From positions 149,521 to 213,520 of the forward strand of contig NZ_JAOTPO010000008.1 of assembly GCF_029028005.1 (NCBI RefSeq): a stretch of DNA of 64,000 nucleotides, written 5' to 3'. Of the stretch, positions 43,242 to 51,644 are shown piece after piece. The notes beneath the pieces are model-generated. The model had not been told where the DNA came from. It did no database searches and saw only the letters and a program-made list of their open reading frames with translations. The translations under genes were made by a program, and so were the position numbers. Position 1 is the first letter of the stretch. Every line of letters starts with the position of its first letter. This stretch comes from Alkalihalobacterium chitinilyticum (GTDB lineage Bacteria; Bacillota; Bacilli; Bacillales; Bacillaceae_F).

Positions 43242-43718
43242 ATGCCTAATGAGAACGAAGTTGTTTTAGAAGACGAAAAAGAAAAACCATTGGCTCCCAT
43301 AATGAAGGAAGAAAGAAAAGCCGGAGAACCAACTGCCGCTTTTAAAGGGGCAACTTGGGCAGCGTTGTTAGTTGGTGTTACAGGCTATCTCATCGGCTTG
43401 TTTAATGCATCAATGGAACTGAACGAAAAAGGATATTATTTCGCTATTTTAGTTTTTGGACTGTACGCCGCCGTATCTTTGCAAAAAGCAGTAAGGGATA
43501 AAGATGAAGGTATCCCAGTGACGGGTATCTATTATGGAATTAGTTGGCTTGCTCTTATTATTTCTGTTTCTTTAATGGGGATCGGTTTATACAATGCAGG
43601 TAGTATTGTTTTAAGTGAAAAGGGCTTTTATGGTATGGCATTTGTTCTAAGTTTATTTGCAGCCATCACGGTTCAAAAGAATATTAGAGATACACAGAAA
43701 GCCAGAGAAAGAGATTAA
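43242..43718 (+). CDS. YiaA/YiaB-family membrane protein
   Basis: The 158-residue protein has an acidic N-terminal tail (about 35 residues) and two repeats of a two-helix unit: GATWAALLVGVTGYLIGLFN...GYYFAILVFGLYAAVSLQKAVRD and YYGISWLALIISVSLMGIGLYN...GFYGMAFVLSLFAAITVQKNIRD. This is the YiaAB inner-membrane domain, of unknown function. GAAGGAGGAG precedes the ATG. Confidence 0.88.
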   Translation: MPNENEVVLEDEKEKPLAPIMKEERKAGEPTAAFKGATWAALLVGVTGYLIGLFNASMELNEKGYYFAILVFGLYAAVSLQKAVRDKDEGIPVTGIYYGISWLALIISVSLMGIGLYNAGSIVLSEKGFYGMAFVLSLFAAITVQKNIRDTQKARERD

Positions 43719-43805
43719 TTTATTCATCGTTATAATTTACATCTTAAACTTGAGGGTGCGTTCCTACAATAGAAATAAGATAACGAATTTCCTTAGCGAA
43801 TAACT

Positions 43806-43832
43806 GGAGTTGTCATACCGGCAACTCCCTTT
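43806..43832 (+). terminator. Terminator of the YiaA-like gene
   Basis: GGAGTTG (43806-43812) pairs with CAACTCC (43822-43828), followed by CTTTT. Confidence 0.75.
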
Positions 43833-43912
43833 TGCTTATTGTGTTAACTAGCAGTTTAGTGAACTTCCTTTAATAATGATAATAAGGCTGGTGAGAGAGG
43901 AGTGTCTTTTTC

Positions 43913-44404
43913 ATGAAGTGGCTTGCTATTTTTTTGTTGGTTTTGTCTTTATTTTTAACAGGTTGCAAGAGCAACGATTTACATAAAACCCCACCTTTTC
44001 ACCCTCATTACTTTGATATGACAATTGATTTATACAGCGAAGATAATGAATATATAGTTAAGACCAAAGTGACACTCCTGATGGAAACTTCACAAATTGT
44101 TACGCTTCAATTTATTTTACAAGAGGTAAACACTTCGAATGCGCAGCCAGCAGCCCAACATGTTTCAAATGTAGAACCTTTTGAGAAGGAGCTTTATTTC
44201 GGATCGTGGACAGTTGGCGAAGAAAAGTATTTTGAAATACCCTTTAATGCATTGCCAAAAGGAGAGTACAACATACAAATAAAGGCGTTAACCGCAGAAG
44301 ACTTAAACGGCGAGATGTGGGGAGGTCTAGCAACAATTAACTTCAAAACGAATGAAGAAAGAGATGTTATAGAAAAAGTAATCGATATTGTTATGGACCA
44401 CTAA
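43913..44404 (+). CDS. Putative lipoprotein with beta-sandwich domain
   Basis: The 163-residue protein has a lipoprotein signal peptide with lipobox FLTGC and a mature beta-rich domain (YFDMTIDLYSEDNEYIVKTKVTLLM, FGSWTVGEEKYFEIPFNALPKGEYNIQI) that looks like an immunoglobulin-type fold. No family is assigned. GAGAGAGGAGTG lies upstream of the ATG. Confidence 0.72.
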   Translation: MKWLAIFLLVLSLFLTGCKSNDLHKTPPFHPHYFDMTIDLYSEDNEYIVKTKVTLLMETSQIVTLQFILQEVNTSNAQPAAQHVSNVEPFEKELYFGSWTVGEEKYFEIPFNALPKGEYNIQIKALTAEDLNGEMWGGLATINFKTNEERDVIEKVIDIVMDH

Positions 44405-44521
44405 TCAAAATAAGAGCAAAATGACACTGTAAAAAGTAAGTTAAGAATTCAACATTAGAGGATAAAATTAACAAAATTGAAAACAATAATTAGGAATAAT
44501 CTAATAAGGCGGTGCAACTAA

Positions 44522-44884
44522 TTGGGACAAACATTATATGAAAAAGTTGGTGGCGAAGAGGCTATCGCAAAAGTAGTAGATTATTTTTACAATGAATTGG
44601 TTCTTAAAGATGATACGGTTAATCACTTTTTCAAAAATACAGATATGGAAAAGCAACGTCTTCATCAGACAAAGTTTATAAGTTATGCCCTTGGAGGTCC
44701 TAATACATATTCGGGTCAATCTATGGCAAAAGCTCATGAGGGAATGAACATCCAACCTGAGCATTTTAATGCGATTGCAAGACATCTTCATGATGCCCTG
44801 GCACACTTTGGTGTTAGTGAAGCTGATATAAATGAGGCTTTAAGTAAAGTAGCTGCACTGAGAGACGATATTATTTATAAATAA
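44522..44884 (+). CDS. Group I truncated haemoglobin
   Basis: The 120-residue protein is a typical TrHbN-type globin: TLYEKVGGEEAIAKVVDYFY with the B10 tyrosine, then FFKNTDMEKQRLHQTKFISYALGGP, and AHEGMNIQPEHFNAI with the proximal haem His. It probably binds oxygen or detoxifies nitric oxide. It starts with TTG 44522 after AAGGCGGTG. It is monocistronic and ends with a strong terminator. Confidence 0.93.
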   Translation: MGQTLYEKVGGEEAIAKVVDYFYNELVLKDDTVNHFFKNTDMEKQRLHQTKFISYALGGPNTYSGQSMAKAHEGMNIQPEHFNAIARHLHDALAHFGVSEADINEALSKVAALRDDIIYK

Positions 44885-44901
44885 ATACTTCAAATGATTT
44901 T

Positions 44902-44941
44902 AAACAGCACGTTCTGAAAAATTATCAGAACTGCTGTTTTT
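44902..44941 (+). terminator. Terminator of the haemoglobin gene
   Basis: AAACAGCA and GTTCTGA (44902-44917) pair with TCAGAAC and TGCTGTTT (44925-44939) with one mismatch, and T residues follow. Confidence 0.85.
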
Positions 44942-45192
44942 CTATATTCATATCGACTATTCAGGCAGGTGATGGTATGGAATACTTGTTTCATACACCG
45001 ATAACTTTAATAAGTGCTATGTAGGATAAATTTAACATATTACCTAATTTTTGTTACAATTCAAACGAGACAGTTTAGTTTTTTCAACAGTTGCACTTTT
45101 TATTTAACTACTATCAAACCGAAAGCTATGGATAAAAAATAATGGACCCTCAGAAATTATATATCTAGTGGATTAATAAAAAGGAGACCTTT

Positions 45193-45351
45193 ATGAATCT
45201 TGTTTTGTATTGGAGATTTTTCGCTTTATTTGGATTGGTTTTACTCTATATAATGGGAGTCCTCCGACTTGATCTCTTTCTATCTGCCATCGTTGGAATA
45301 TTTGCTTTTTATGGGGTGCCCACTTTAATGAACTATGGTAAAAACCAGTGA
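45193..45351 (+). CDS. Tiny two-helix membrane protein
   Basis: The 52-residue ORF starts MNLVLYWRFFALFGLVLLYI, then MGVLRLDLFLSAIVGIFAFY and ends GKNQ. AAAAAGGAGACC lies 6-7 bases before the ATG. It is the first of three consecutive small membrane-protein genes (45193-45921), with 60- and 48-base gaps. No family is recognised. Confidence 0.6.
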   Translation: MNLVLYWRFFALFGLVLLYIMGVLRLDLFLSAIVGIFAFYGVPTLMNYGKNQ

Positions 45352-45411
45352 TATTGTTTTTAACTAACGAGGATTATTAATACACAATGGATTATCAAAT
45401 GGAGGATTTAA

Positions 45412-45672
45412 ATGGATATTCTAATTCCAATTGGTTTAGGCTTTCACATCAATTTAATTGTTTTTATCGCTGCTAAGATCTGTAAACAAACGGATGAAAA
45501 ATCTTTATACATTTGCCTAATTGCCTTTGTTGTTGCTCTATTAACCTCATTTTTTAATGAGGCTTGGTTAGGAATGGGTATCGGTGTTATCAGTTTAGGT
45601 ATGCTATTATTTGTGATTGTAACTAGAGTTATCATTTCTTTAGGTAATCGTAAAAATACTTTCACTAAGTAG
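45412..45672 (+). CDS. Small membrane protein
   Basis: The 86-residue protein has three hydrophobic segments (IPIGLGFHINLIVFIAA, LYICLIAFVVALLTSFF and GIGVISLGMLLFVIVTRVII). TGGAGGATT is 6-7 bases before the ATG. It is the middle gene of a three-gene group of small membrane proteins. Function is unknown. Confidence 0.65.
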   Translation: MDILIPIGLGFHINLIVFIAAKICKQTDEKSLYICLIAFVVALLTSFFNEAWLGMGIGVISLGMLLFVIVTRVIISLGNRKNTFTK

Positions 45673-45720
45673 TGTAGGATAAATGGAACGAGCCAACTCA
45701 GTATGATAAGGAGGCGCATT

Positions 45721-45921
45721 TTGGATAGTCTATTAGAAAACATACATGAATTGTCGGTACTATTACTGCTCCTATGCACGTTCTTTTTTTATAGACATCT
45801 TAAAAAATTGAAAAGGGAAAGAAAGCTGACAGCGTTTGAGTTTTGCATGCTTATCATCACCCAGATTGCCTATTTACTTTGGGCTGCACTCTATTTAATT
45901 ACAATATTAGGTAAGAATTAA
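45721..45921 (+). CDS. Small membrane protein
   Basis: The 66-residue protein starts MDSLLENIHELSVLLLLLCT, has a Lys/Arg-rich cytoplasmic loop (RHLKKLKRERKLT) and a second helix (FCMLIITQIAYLLWAALYLI). TTG 45721 is chosen because AAGGAGGCG lies 4-5 bases upstream; the in-frame ATG at 45703 precedes that site. It is the last gene of the small-membrane-protein group. Confidence 0.62.
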   Translation: MDSLLENIHELSVLLLLLCTFFFYRHLKKLKRERKLTAFEFCMLIITQIAYLLWAALYLITILGKN

Positions 45922-46207
45922 GTAGGTTAGTTGTTTTTTAGCTTGCTACATTGACACTATTTAATATCATTTAAGTATCTATTACTTTACACGATTTACA
46001 TTCACCATTATGTACACTGATCATCTAGACCTTACAACTTGGTTACGTTTATTACAAATACATATTTTAATCGGAGCATGTTTTGAGGATTCATTTCAAA
46101 GCATGCTTTTTTGTGCCATATTACATTCCTGATTTAAACCTAGTTATACCAAGCTTTTGATCACAGTCTGCATTTGTTAAAATTCCAATTTATTTGAAAT
46201 TAAGTGG
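45922..46207. other. Gene-free AT-rich spacer
   Basis: No ORF with a ribosome binding site is visible. A weak hairpin (GAGCATG...CATGCTTTTTTG, about 46075-46112) may terminate the small-membrane-protein group: GCATG at 46076-46080 and 46102-46106 are arranged around a 21-base loop and followed by CTTTTTTG. Confidence 0.45.
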
Positions 46208-46257
46208 TTGCAGGAAAAAACATGTGTGTATATAATGTATATAAAGTATATATACAT
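46208..46257 (+). promoter_or_regulatory. Promoter and GntR operator of the ABC operon
   Basis: TTGCAG (46208-46213) and TATAAT (46231-46236) are 17 bases apart. ATGTATAT (46235-46242) and ATATACAT (46250-46257) form an 8-bp-arm palindrome that overlaps the -10 box, as expected for autorepression by the YtrA-type GntR protein encoded next. Confidence 0.72.
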
Positions 46258-46281
46258 TATAATAATAGAAGAGGGATTGGC

Positions 46282-46653
46282 ATGCAAATCATTATCTCCA
46301 ACCGTTCCAAGGAGCCGATATATGAACAGATCACAAATCAAATGAAATCAGCTATTCTTTCAGGTGAACTACAGGAAGGGGAAGCGATCCCTTCGATGCG
46401 ACAACTTGCAAAGGATTTACAAATTAGTGTGATAACGACGAAACGCGCTTATGAGGAATTGGAAAAGGCAGGCTTTATTTACTCCATTGTCGGTAAAGGA
46501 TCTTTTGTCGCAGAGCAAAATCTAGAAGTGATTAGAGAGAAAAAGCTGAAAGTCATTGAGGAACAAATGATTTCGGTCATAACGAACAGCAAAGAAATAG
46601 GACTGTCACTTGATGAACTGCAGCAATTAATGAAGATTTTATATGAGGAGTGA
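46282..46653 (+). CDS. YtrA-type GntR family regulator
   Basis: The 123-residue protein has the GntR winged helix (EPIYEQITNQMKSAILSGELQEGEAIPSMRQLAKDLQISVITTKRAYEELEKAGFI) and only a short C-terminal tail, typical of the YtrA subfamily that represses its own ABC operon. The ATG at 46282 follows AAGAGGGA; the longer upstream frame overlaps the promoter. Its stop overlaps the ribosome binding site of the ATPase gene 5 bases away. Confidence 0.92.
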   Translation: MQIIISNRSKEPIYEQITNQMKSAILSGELQEGEAIPSMRQLAKDLQISVITTKRAYEELEKAGFIYSIVGKGSFVAEQNLEVIREKKLKVIEEQMISVITNSKEIGLSLDELQQLMKILYEE

Positions 46654-46658
46654 ACGTA

Positions 46659-47525
46659 ATGGAAAATGTGGTTGAGTTAAGGAATGTAACGAAAAAGTAT
46701 AAAGACTTTGCCGTGAAAAATATAGATTTACAGGTGAAGCAAGGGTTTGTAACAGGGTTCATTGGAGCAAATGGCGCTGGTAAGTCGACAACGATTAAGA
46801 TGATGATGAATCTGATAAAACCAGATGACGGGGAGATTAAGCTTTTCGGTTTGGACTACAAAACGCATGAGAAGGCTATTAAGGAGCGCATCGGGTTTGT
46901 ATACGATGGCAATGTATTTTATGAAGGTATGAATCTAAAAGATATCAAGCGTATTGTTGGACCCGCTTACAAACGCTGGGATGATTCGCTGTTTTATCAA
47001 TATGTGGAACAATTCGAATTACCGCTTAATAAAGCCATAAAAACATTTTCAAAAGGGATGCAAATGAAGGCATCGTTAGCAATCGCCTTGTCCCATCACG
47101 CAGAGTTGATCATTATGGATGAACCAACAGCAGGCCTGGATCCAATTTTTAGACGCGAACTGCTAGATTTGTTACAGGATTTAATGGTTGATGGAAGTCG
47201 CACCATTTTATTTTCTACTCATATTACATCAGATTTAGACCGGATCGCGGACTATATCGCTTTTATACAGAGAGGGGAATTGGTCTTTAATCAGTCGATT
47301 CACGAGGTAGCTGAAAACTATGCGCTCGTTAAAGGTGGGTTGGATCTATTAGATAGAGACACAGAAAAGGCATTTGTCCGTATTCACCGAGCACCAACAG
47401 GTTTTGAGGCATTGACGGATAATGTTAAGGATGTAAATAATATATTCGGTCAATCCGTAGTCATTGAACCGGCTTCTCTAGAAGATATAATGTATTACAT
47501 GAAAGGGAGGAAAAGCTATGTTTAA
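46659..47525 (+). CDS. ABC transporter ATP-binding protein (YtrB-like)
   Basis: The 288-residue ATPase has Walker A GANGAGKST, a signature variant FSKGMQMKASLAIAL (SKGM in place of SGGQ, usual for this drug/lantibiotic-type class), Walker B LIIMDEPTAGLDP and the H-loop STHITSD. The ATG at 46659 follows GAGGAGTGA. It overlaps the permease gene by 8 bases. The operon resembles ytrAB-like units induced by cell-wall stress. Confidence 0.92.
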   Translation: MENVVELRNVTKKYKDFAVKNIDLQVKQGFVTGFIGANGAGKSTTIKMMMNLIKPDDGEIKLFGLDYKTHEKAIKERIGFVYDGNVFYEGMNLKDIKRIVGPAYKRWDDSLFYQYVEQFELPLNKAIKTFSKGMQMKASLAIALSHHAELIIMDEPTAGLDPIFRRELLDLLQDLMVDGSRTILFSTHITSDLDRIADYIAFIQRGELVFNQSIHEVAENYALVKGGLDLLDRDTEKAFVRIHRAPTGFEALTDNVKDVNNIFGQSVVIEPASLEDIMYYMKGRKSYV

Positions 47526-48123
47526 TTTAATTAGACGAGATGTGATCCTACAAAAGAAGCTTATATTAACCTTTATTCCTTTTATCTTATTCTTTATTAT
47601 TATGGACTCACACCCAGCGCTCATATTTCTTGTTGCCAGTATCTTTATACCTTTTAATGCTTACGCTTACGATGAAAAAGCCGAGGTAAATATCTTGTTA
47701 AATTCCTTACCCTACACACGTAGCGAAATTATAGCATCACGCTATCTAGGTGCTATCATTTATATGCTTTTATCTATCGGGGTTACAAGTCTAGCATTAT
47801 TTGTCTTTAATCGTCCGTTTACAATGACTGATATTTCAATTGGTGGAGGCTTATTCTTAATGTTTGCCGCATTTACTTTCCCGTTATTTTATATATTCAA
47901 ACAGGGTTCTATTACCATGATTGTCATTGTCAGTTTTCTTATTTTAGCAGCGGTAGGACCAGCTTTTGTCAGGTTTTTAGCCACACATTTACCGGCGATC
48001 ACTGATTTTATTGTCAATTCATCCACTTCGTTTTTATATGCTGGAGCGACAGTTGTGGTTCTGACACTTTATGCTCTATCTTGGGGAGTTACGACTTTCA
48101 TTTATCAGCGAAAAGCGTTTTAA
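47518..48123 (+). CDS. ABC-2 type permease
   Basis: The 201-residue membrane protein has six predicted helices and starts MFNLIRRDVILQKKLILTFI, typical of the short ABC2_membrane_5 permeases paired with YtrB-type ATPases. YDEKAEVNILLNSLPYTRSEIIASRYLGA is the family's conserved cytoplasmic loop. Substrate is unknown. It ends the GntR-ABC operon and is followed by a terminator. Confidence 0.88.
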   Translation: MFNLIRRDVILQKKLILTFIPFILFFIIMDSHPALIFLVASIFIPFNAYAYDEKAEVNILLNSLPYTRSEIIASRYLGAIIYMLLSIGVTSLALFVFNRPFTMTDISIGGGLFLMFAAFTFPLFYIFKQGSITMIVIVSFLILAAVGPAFVRFLATHLPAITDFIVNSSTSFLYAGATVVVLTLYALSWGVTTFIYQRKAF

Positions 48124-48147
48124 GAGTTAACATATTAAATTTTAATT

Positions 48148-48175
48148 AGGAGCTGTTGCAATGACAGTTCCTTTT
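48148..48175 (+). terminator. Terminator of the GntR-ABC operon
   Basis: AGGAGCTGT (48148-48156) pairs with ACAGTTCCT (48164-48172, one G-U), followed by TTT. Confidence 0.72.
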
Positions 48176-48285
48176 GTTGCGGATGTAAAATATAACAAGC
48201 TTTTAACAAAGTATTAAGAGAACCCGAAACTTATTTGTACTGTTTACCGTATATTCTTTTATAGAAACTGAGGAGATGGTGTAGT

Positions 48286-48465
48286 TTGAAAGATACTAAG
48301 TGTTCAAAGTGCAACGGGATTGAATTTGCAGAAGGAACTGATTTTATGCCGATTAAACCATTAGAAAAGAAGTTCTCAATGGGGTCTAATAAGATTTACA
48401 CTTTTTGTTTGAACTGTGGTGAAGTTGTTTCAATTAGAATTGAAGATCCGAGTAAGTTTAAATAA
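48286..48465 (+). CDS. Small zinc-ribbon protein
   Basis: The 59-residue ORF starts at TTG 48286, 5-8 bases after GAGGAGATGG. It has two Cys pairs, CSKC (6-9) and CLNC (about 43-46), forming a probable zinc ribbon: KDTKCSKCNGIEF and YTFCLNCGEVVSI. It is a stand-alone gene too short for routine calling. Function is unknown. Confidence 0.68.
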   Translation: MKDTKCSKCNGIEFAEGTDFMPIKPLEKKFSMGSNKIYTFCLNCGEVVSIRIEDPSKFK

Positions 48466-48566
48466 TAGGGTTTCCTTGGTTCGCATCGGTGGTTGATAGT
48501 TTATTGATTGAACGTGGCGAAGTAAAATTTAAATAGTAGATCCGTAATTTAGAAAGGGGAAACGAT

Positions 48567-49025
48567 ATGATTATATTAAATCCGATTGGTATTGCTTATA
48601 ATGAGAGGTACGAGATTGAAGACGATTACTGGGGTGAGATCGTTAGTAAGATTGTATTGGATCGTTCTCTCCCGGAGGATGCACTATACGAAATTGAGTC
48701 ATTTTCTCATGCAGACATTATTTTTCATTTTCATAAGGTAGAGGAACGTAAAATCGTTACCGGTACCAGGTACCCAAGAAATGATCAAAGTCTTCCTAAA
48801 GTTGGAATACTAGCGCAACGCGGAAAAAATAGGCCAAATCAATTAGGTCTTACAACTGTAAAAGTCATTAAAAGAGAAGGAAGAGAATTAACAGTGTCTG
48901 GGCTTGATTGTATTAATGGAACACCGATTTTAGATATAAAACCCGTTATGCAAGAGTTCCTGCCTAAAGAGCCATTTACCCAACCAAAATGGTCTCATGA
49001 TATTATGAAAAAATATTGGGGTTAG
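48567..49025 (+). CDS. TrmO/TsaA-like SAM-dependent tRNA methyltransferase family protein
   Basis: The 152-residue protein has the TsaA beta-barrel fold: N-terminal LNPIGIAYNERYEIEDDYWGEIVS, IESFSHADIIFHFHK, the R-P signature GILAQRGKNRPNQLGLTTVKV, and LDCINGTPILDIKPV. Family members methylate t6A-modified threonyl tRNA in E. coli (TrmO), but many Bacillus homologues are shorter and of unproven role. A ribosome binding site GAAAGGGG precedes the ATG. Confidence 0.85.
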   Translation: MIILNPIGIAYNERYEIEDDYWGEIVSKIVLDRSLPEDALYEIESFSHADIIFHFHKVEERKIVTGTRYPRNDQSLPKVGILAQRGKNRPNQLGLTTVKVIKREGRELTVSGLDCINGTPILDIKPVMQEFLPKEPFTQPKWSHDIMKKYWG

Positions 49026-49125
49026 AGCATATTCGTGCTAAGTTTCAAAGGAAATTACATAAAATTCATAGGTGATCTCTAATAAAGTTACACAACCAGT
49101 GTGAAATGGGAATATAATTAACCGC

Positions 49126-49155
49126 AGCTATTCTTCAAAAAGGAGAATGGCTTTT
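49126..49155 (+). terminator. Terminator after the TrmO-like gene
   Basis: AGCTATTCTTC (49126-49136) pairs with the complementary segment 49142-49152 with two wobble pairs, then TTTTC. Confidence 0.68.
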
Positions 49156-49224
49156 CTTTTTGGTTAAAGGGGAGTATCGTTTAGCGAGCTCTTATAACAT
49201 AGTTAATAAACGATAATACACTAT

Positions 49225-49271
49225 CTATTAATTCCTCTATTAATTCCTCTATTAATTCCTCTATAAATTCC
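49225..49271. repeat. 12-bp tandem repeat
   Basis: CTATTAATTCCT is repeated in tandem: three full units and a fourth differing copy (CTATAAATTCC). It lies in a gene-free spacer (49026-49377) about 110 bases before the ECF sigma gene. Copy number is likely variable. Confidence 0.8.
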
Positions 49272-49377
49272 ACTTCATAAATAATAGAATTAAAATAAAT
49301 TTAAGAAAAAAATAAATGGTGAAACATTTTGCCTGTCTATATCACTCTAATTAGTGAGAGGAGGGAGGGATTACACG

Positions 49378-49920
49378 ATGAAACACGATCTGTACACTGT
49401 AAAGAGAGCTATTAATGGAGATGCTGATGCTTTTGAAGAATTGCTTATTAAAGAAGAAAAAATGCTATATTACAAGGCACTTTCTTATGTTGGTAAAAAA
49501 GAAGATGCATTAGATGCCATTCAGGAAACGGCCTGCAAAGCATTTCTTGCGATAGGACAATTGCGAAGTCCGGAGTATTTTTCGACGTGGCTGTTTCGAA
49601 TTTTAATACGTGAATGTTATAGTCTGCTGAGAGAACGAGATCAAATGATTGTTTATGAGGAAAGTGAATTATTGAAAAAAATAGATCGTAAGCAGGATGA
49701 AGAAATCGATTCTTTTCATTTAAGCGAGGCATTATCGAGGCTAAACTCGTCTTATCAGACAACCATCATTTTATTCTACTATCATGATCTGTCCATTAAA
49801 GATATTGCTGAGGTGATGGAGAAGCCAGTTGCTACAGTGATAACGAATTTACGTAGAGCGCGAAAAAAATTAAAAAGTGAATTAGAAAGGAGTTATCAAT
49901 TAAATGAAAAAGTCACATGA
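49378..49920 (+). CDS. ECF-type RNA polymerase sigma factor
   Basis: The 180-residue sigma-70 factor has region 2 (INGDADAFEELLIKEEKMLYYKALSYVGKKEDALDAIQETACKAF) and region 4 (LSRLNSSYQTTIILFYYHDLSIKDIAEVMEKPVATVITNLRRARKKL). It resembles SigV/SigX-like Bacillus ECF factors that govern envelope stress. The ATG at 49378 follows GAGGGAGGGA. It overlaps the membrane anti-sigma gene by 17 bases. Confidence 0.92.
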   Translation: MKHDLYTVKRAINGDADAFEELLIKEEKMLYYKALSYVGKKEDALDAIQETACKAFLAIGQLRSPEYFSTWLFRILIRECYSLLRERDQMIVYEESELLKKIDRKQDEEIDSFHLSEALSRLNSSYQTTIILFYYHDLSIKDIAEVMEKPVATVITNLRRARKKLKSELERSYQLNEKVT

Positions 49921-50977
49921 TCCTTTCGAGGAGTTTCCACAAGACGAAGTTCGTTCAGCTATTCGTTCGGGAGTCACCCAAGCTAAAGAGCAAATCGATA
50001 CACCCCCTACTAGAATGACCAATGGGAAAAGAAAAATAGTGTATGCTTTGTCTAGTGCCGCGGCCATTTTTGGACTATTGGTTGGTTCGTCTTACTATTC
50101 ACCCGCTTTGGCAAGCAGCTTGTCCCAACTACCGATTATCGGCTCTGTATTCGGGAATTCTGACCTGATCGGTTTACAACAAGCTCAAAAGAATGGGTTG
50201 ACGAATGAAATTGGTGAAACACAGACGATCAATGGAATTTCCGTTACGCTTGATGAAATCTTGTATGATCAAAACAATATTACGATTGGCCTTTTTATTG
50301 AATCTGATAAGGAACTCGATGAGTTTTATTTTGGGGCTGGGATGGATTTTACGATTAATGGAAAATTCCCTGCCGCAGCCTCTGGAAGTTACGGTGAAGA
50401 GATGCTTTCGCCAACCACTTTGACTGCTATTCAAGAAATCAATGTAAACGAAGGTTTACCGGAGAAATTTGAACTAGGTTTAATGCTCCATGGGAATAAT
50501 GGAGAAACGTGGTACTTTTCAACTCCAGTTGAAAAAATTACTGACATTCATAATATCCCTGTTCAACATTCACAAACGGTTGATGGTTTGACCCTTACTG
50601 TAAAAGAAATGTCAATTAGTAAAACAGGTGTAAGTATAGCTTACGAGAGTTTGGAAGAGGAAACCGATTTTGATCTAAGTCGCGGAGGAAATATCGAATT
50701 TGTGGTTGTTGATCAAGATGGCAATGAAATTACAGGTCACTCGGGTGGCGTAACAGGTGAAAGGGTGAAGGATAAGTTACAGTTCAGAAGTAATAAGCAA
50801 TTTGATCCGATTGGTTCTCATGTTACTGAACTGACCATTACTCCTTATGTAGTCATTCCTTCTGCCGGCGGAGGAATGGAAATAGACGAAGACGGCAACG
50901 AAAAGGAATTAGAATATAAAGGGCACACAATCCAGCCGGTTGAGTTTGACTCTTTTAAAGTGAAAATTACAAACTAA
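49904..50977 (+). CDS. DUF4179 membrane protein, probable anti-sigma factor
   Basis: The 357-residue protein has a cytoplasmic N terminus (about 1-45, the expected sigma-binding part), one membrane helix (IVYALSSAAAIFGLLVGSSYY) and an extracellular DUF4179 domain with SPALASSLSQLPIIGSVFGNSD, followed by a second beta domain of the DUF5643 type. Bacillus genes of this type sit directly behind ECF sigma genes and restrain them. No zinc-binding anti-sigma motif is present. Confidence 0.87.
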   Translation: MKKSHDPFEEFPQDEVRSAIRSGVTQAKEQIDTPPTRMTNGKRKIVYALSSAAAIFGLLVGSSYYSPALASSLSQLPIIGSVFGNSDLIGLQQAQKNGLTNEIGETQTINGISVTLDEILYDQNNITIGLFIESDKELDEFYFGAGMDFTINGKFPAAASGSYGEEMLSPTTLTAIQEINVNEGLPEKFELGLMLHGNNGETWYFSTPVEKITDIHNIPVQHSQTVDGLTLTVKEMSISKTGVSIAYESLEEETDFDLSRGGNIEFVVVDQDGNEITGHSGGVTGERVKDKLQFRSNKQFDPIGSHVTELTITPYVVIPSAGGGMEIDEDGNEKELEYKGHTIQPVEFDSFKVKITN

Positions 50978-51098
50978 TTTCTTTTTTATAATGACCTGAT
51001 ATCTTAGGGCATATTTTTAGTAGATACTAATTTTCTACTTATTCCATTCTAGCGTGGAGTTATTCAATACGATGAAAAAAATAATATGCTTTAGTGGT

Positions 51099-51282
51099 AA
51101 GGGCACTCAGAAGCCCTTATCTGAGAACAAAATGCCTTTTTGGTCGAATTAGGGAACTCACAGGCCCTTATTGCAAGAAATATTCGTCAATATCACATGA
51201 AATTGTGTAAATAAGAGCCTCTCAGTGCTCTTAATTCATAAAAACGATGATTTTTATATAAATAAGGGCTTCTCAGGTCCCT
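51099..51282. repeat. Four-arm dispersed repeat, copy 6
   Basis: Units lie at 51099-51120, 51151-51171, 51211-51230 and 51262-51282. Although this is the most diverged copy in the spacers, unit spacing is kept. Its arm ends co-vary: AAGGGCACTC in unit 1 matches AGTGCTCTT in unit 3, and AGGGAACTC in unit 2 matches GGTCCCT in unit 4. Confidence 0.78.
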
Positions 51283-51469
51283 ATTACCACGGGAACTCTT
51301 TTAAGGCTGCTTTAACCCTGCTCTAAAACAACTTAGCTATGTCAACTAGCTTCCAAATTACTATGCCATAGTTTGATATTTGTCTAAAGAGCAGCACTAA
51401 TGAATTCACCGTCTAATGTCCCGTAAGAAAGAAAGATTTAGAGGGCGTCGCTAGGCACAAAGCACAAAA

Positions 51470-51535
51470 AACTCATTGTTGGTGAGTTGTTTTTACTAAG
51501 AGAGCATTTCTTCAATTAGAAGAAGTGCTTTTTTT
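51470..51535 (+). terminator. Two tandem terminators without an obvious gene
   Basis: AACTCA (51470-51475) with TGAGTT (51483-51488) is followed by GTTTTT. AGCATTTCTTC (51503-51513) with GAAGAAGTGCT (51519-51529) is followed by seven T. The closest upstream gene ends at 50977, with repeat copy 6 between, so a small RNA or a lost gene may explain them. The rest of 50978-51644 holds no gene. Confidence 0.75.
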
Positions 51536-51644
51536 GAAGTTATCAAAGACTATGAAGGTTGATATGGAATTTTATGTTAAAATATGATTATATGAATTTA
51601 TTTGTATCGTATATCGAGAAGAATGGTAAAGGGGAAATGACGAA

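Noticed and set aside
49321..49350. Autoregulated ECF promoter (GAAAC with TGTC)
   Set aside because: The two boxes are only about nine bases apart, far from the usual 16-17.
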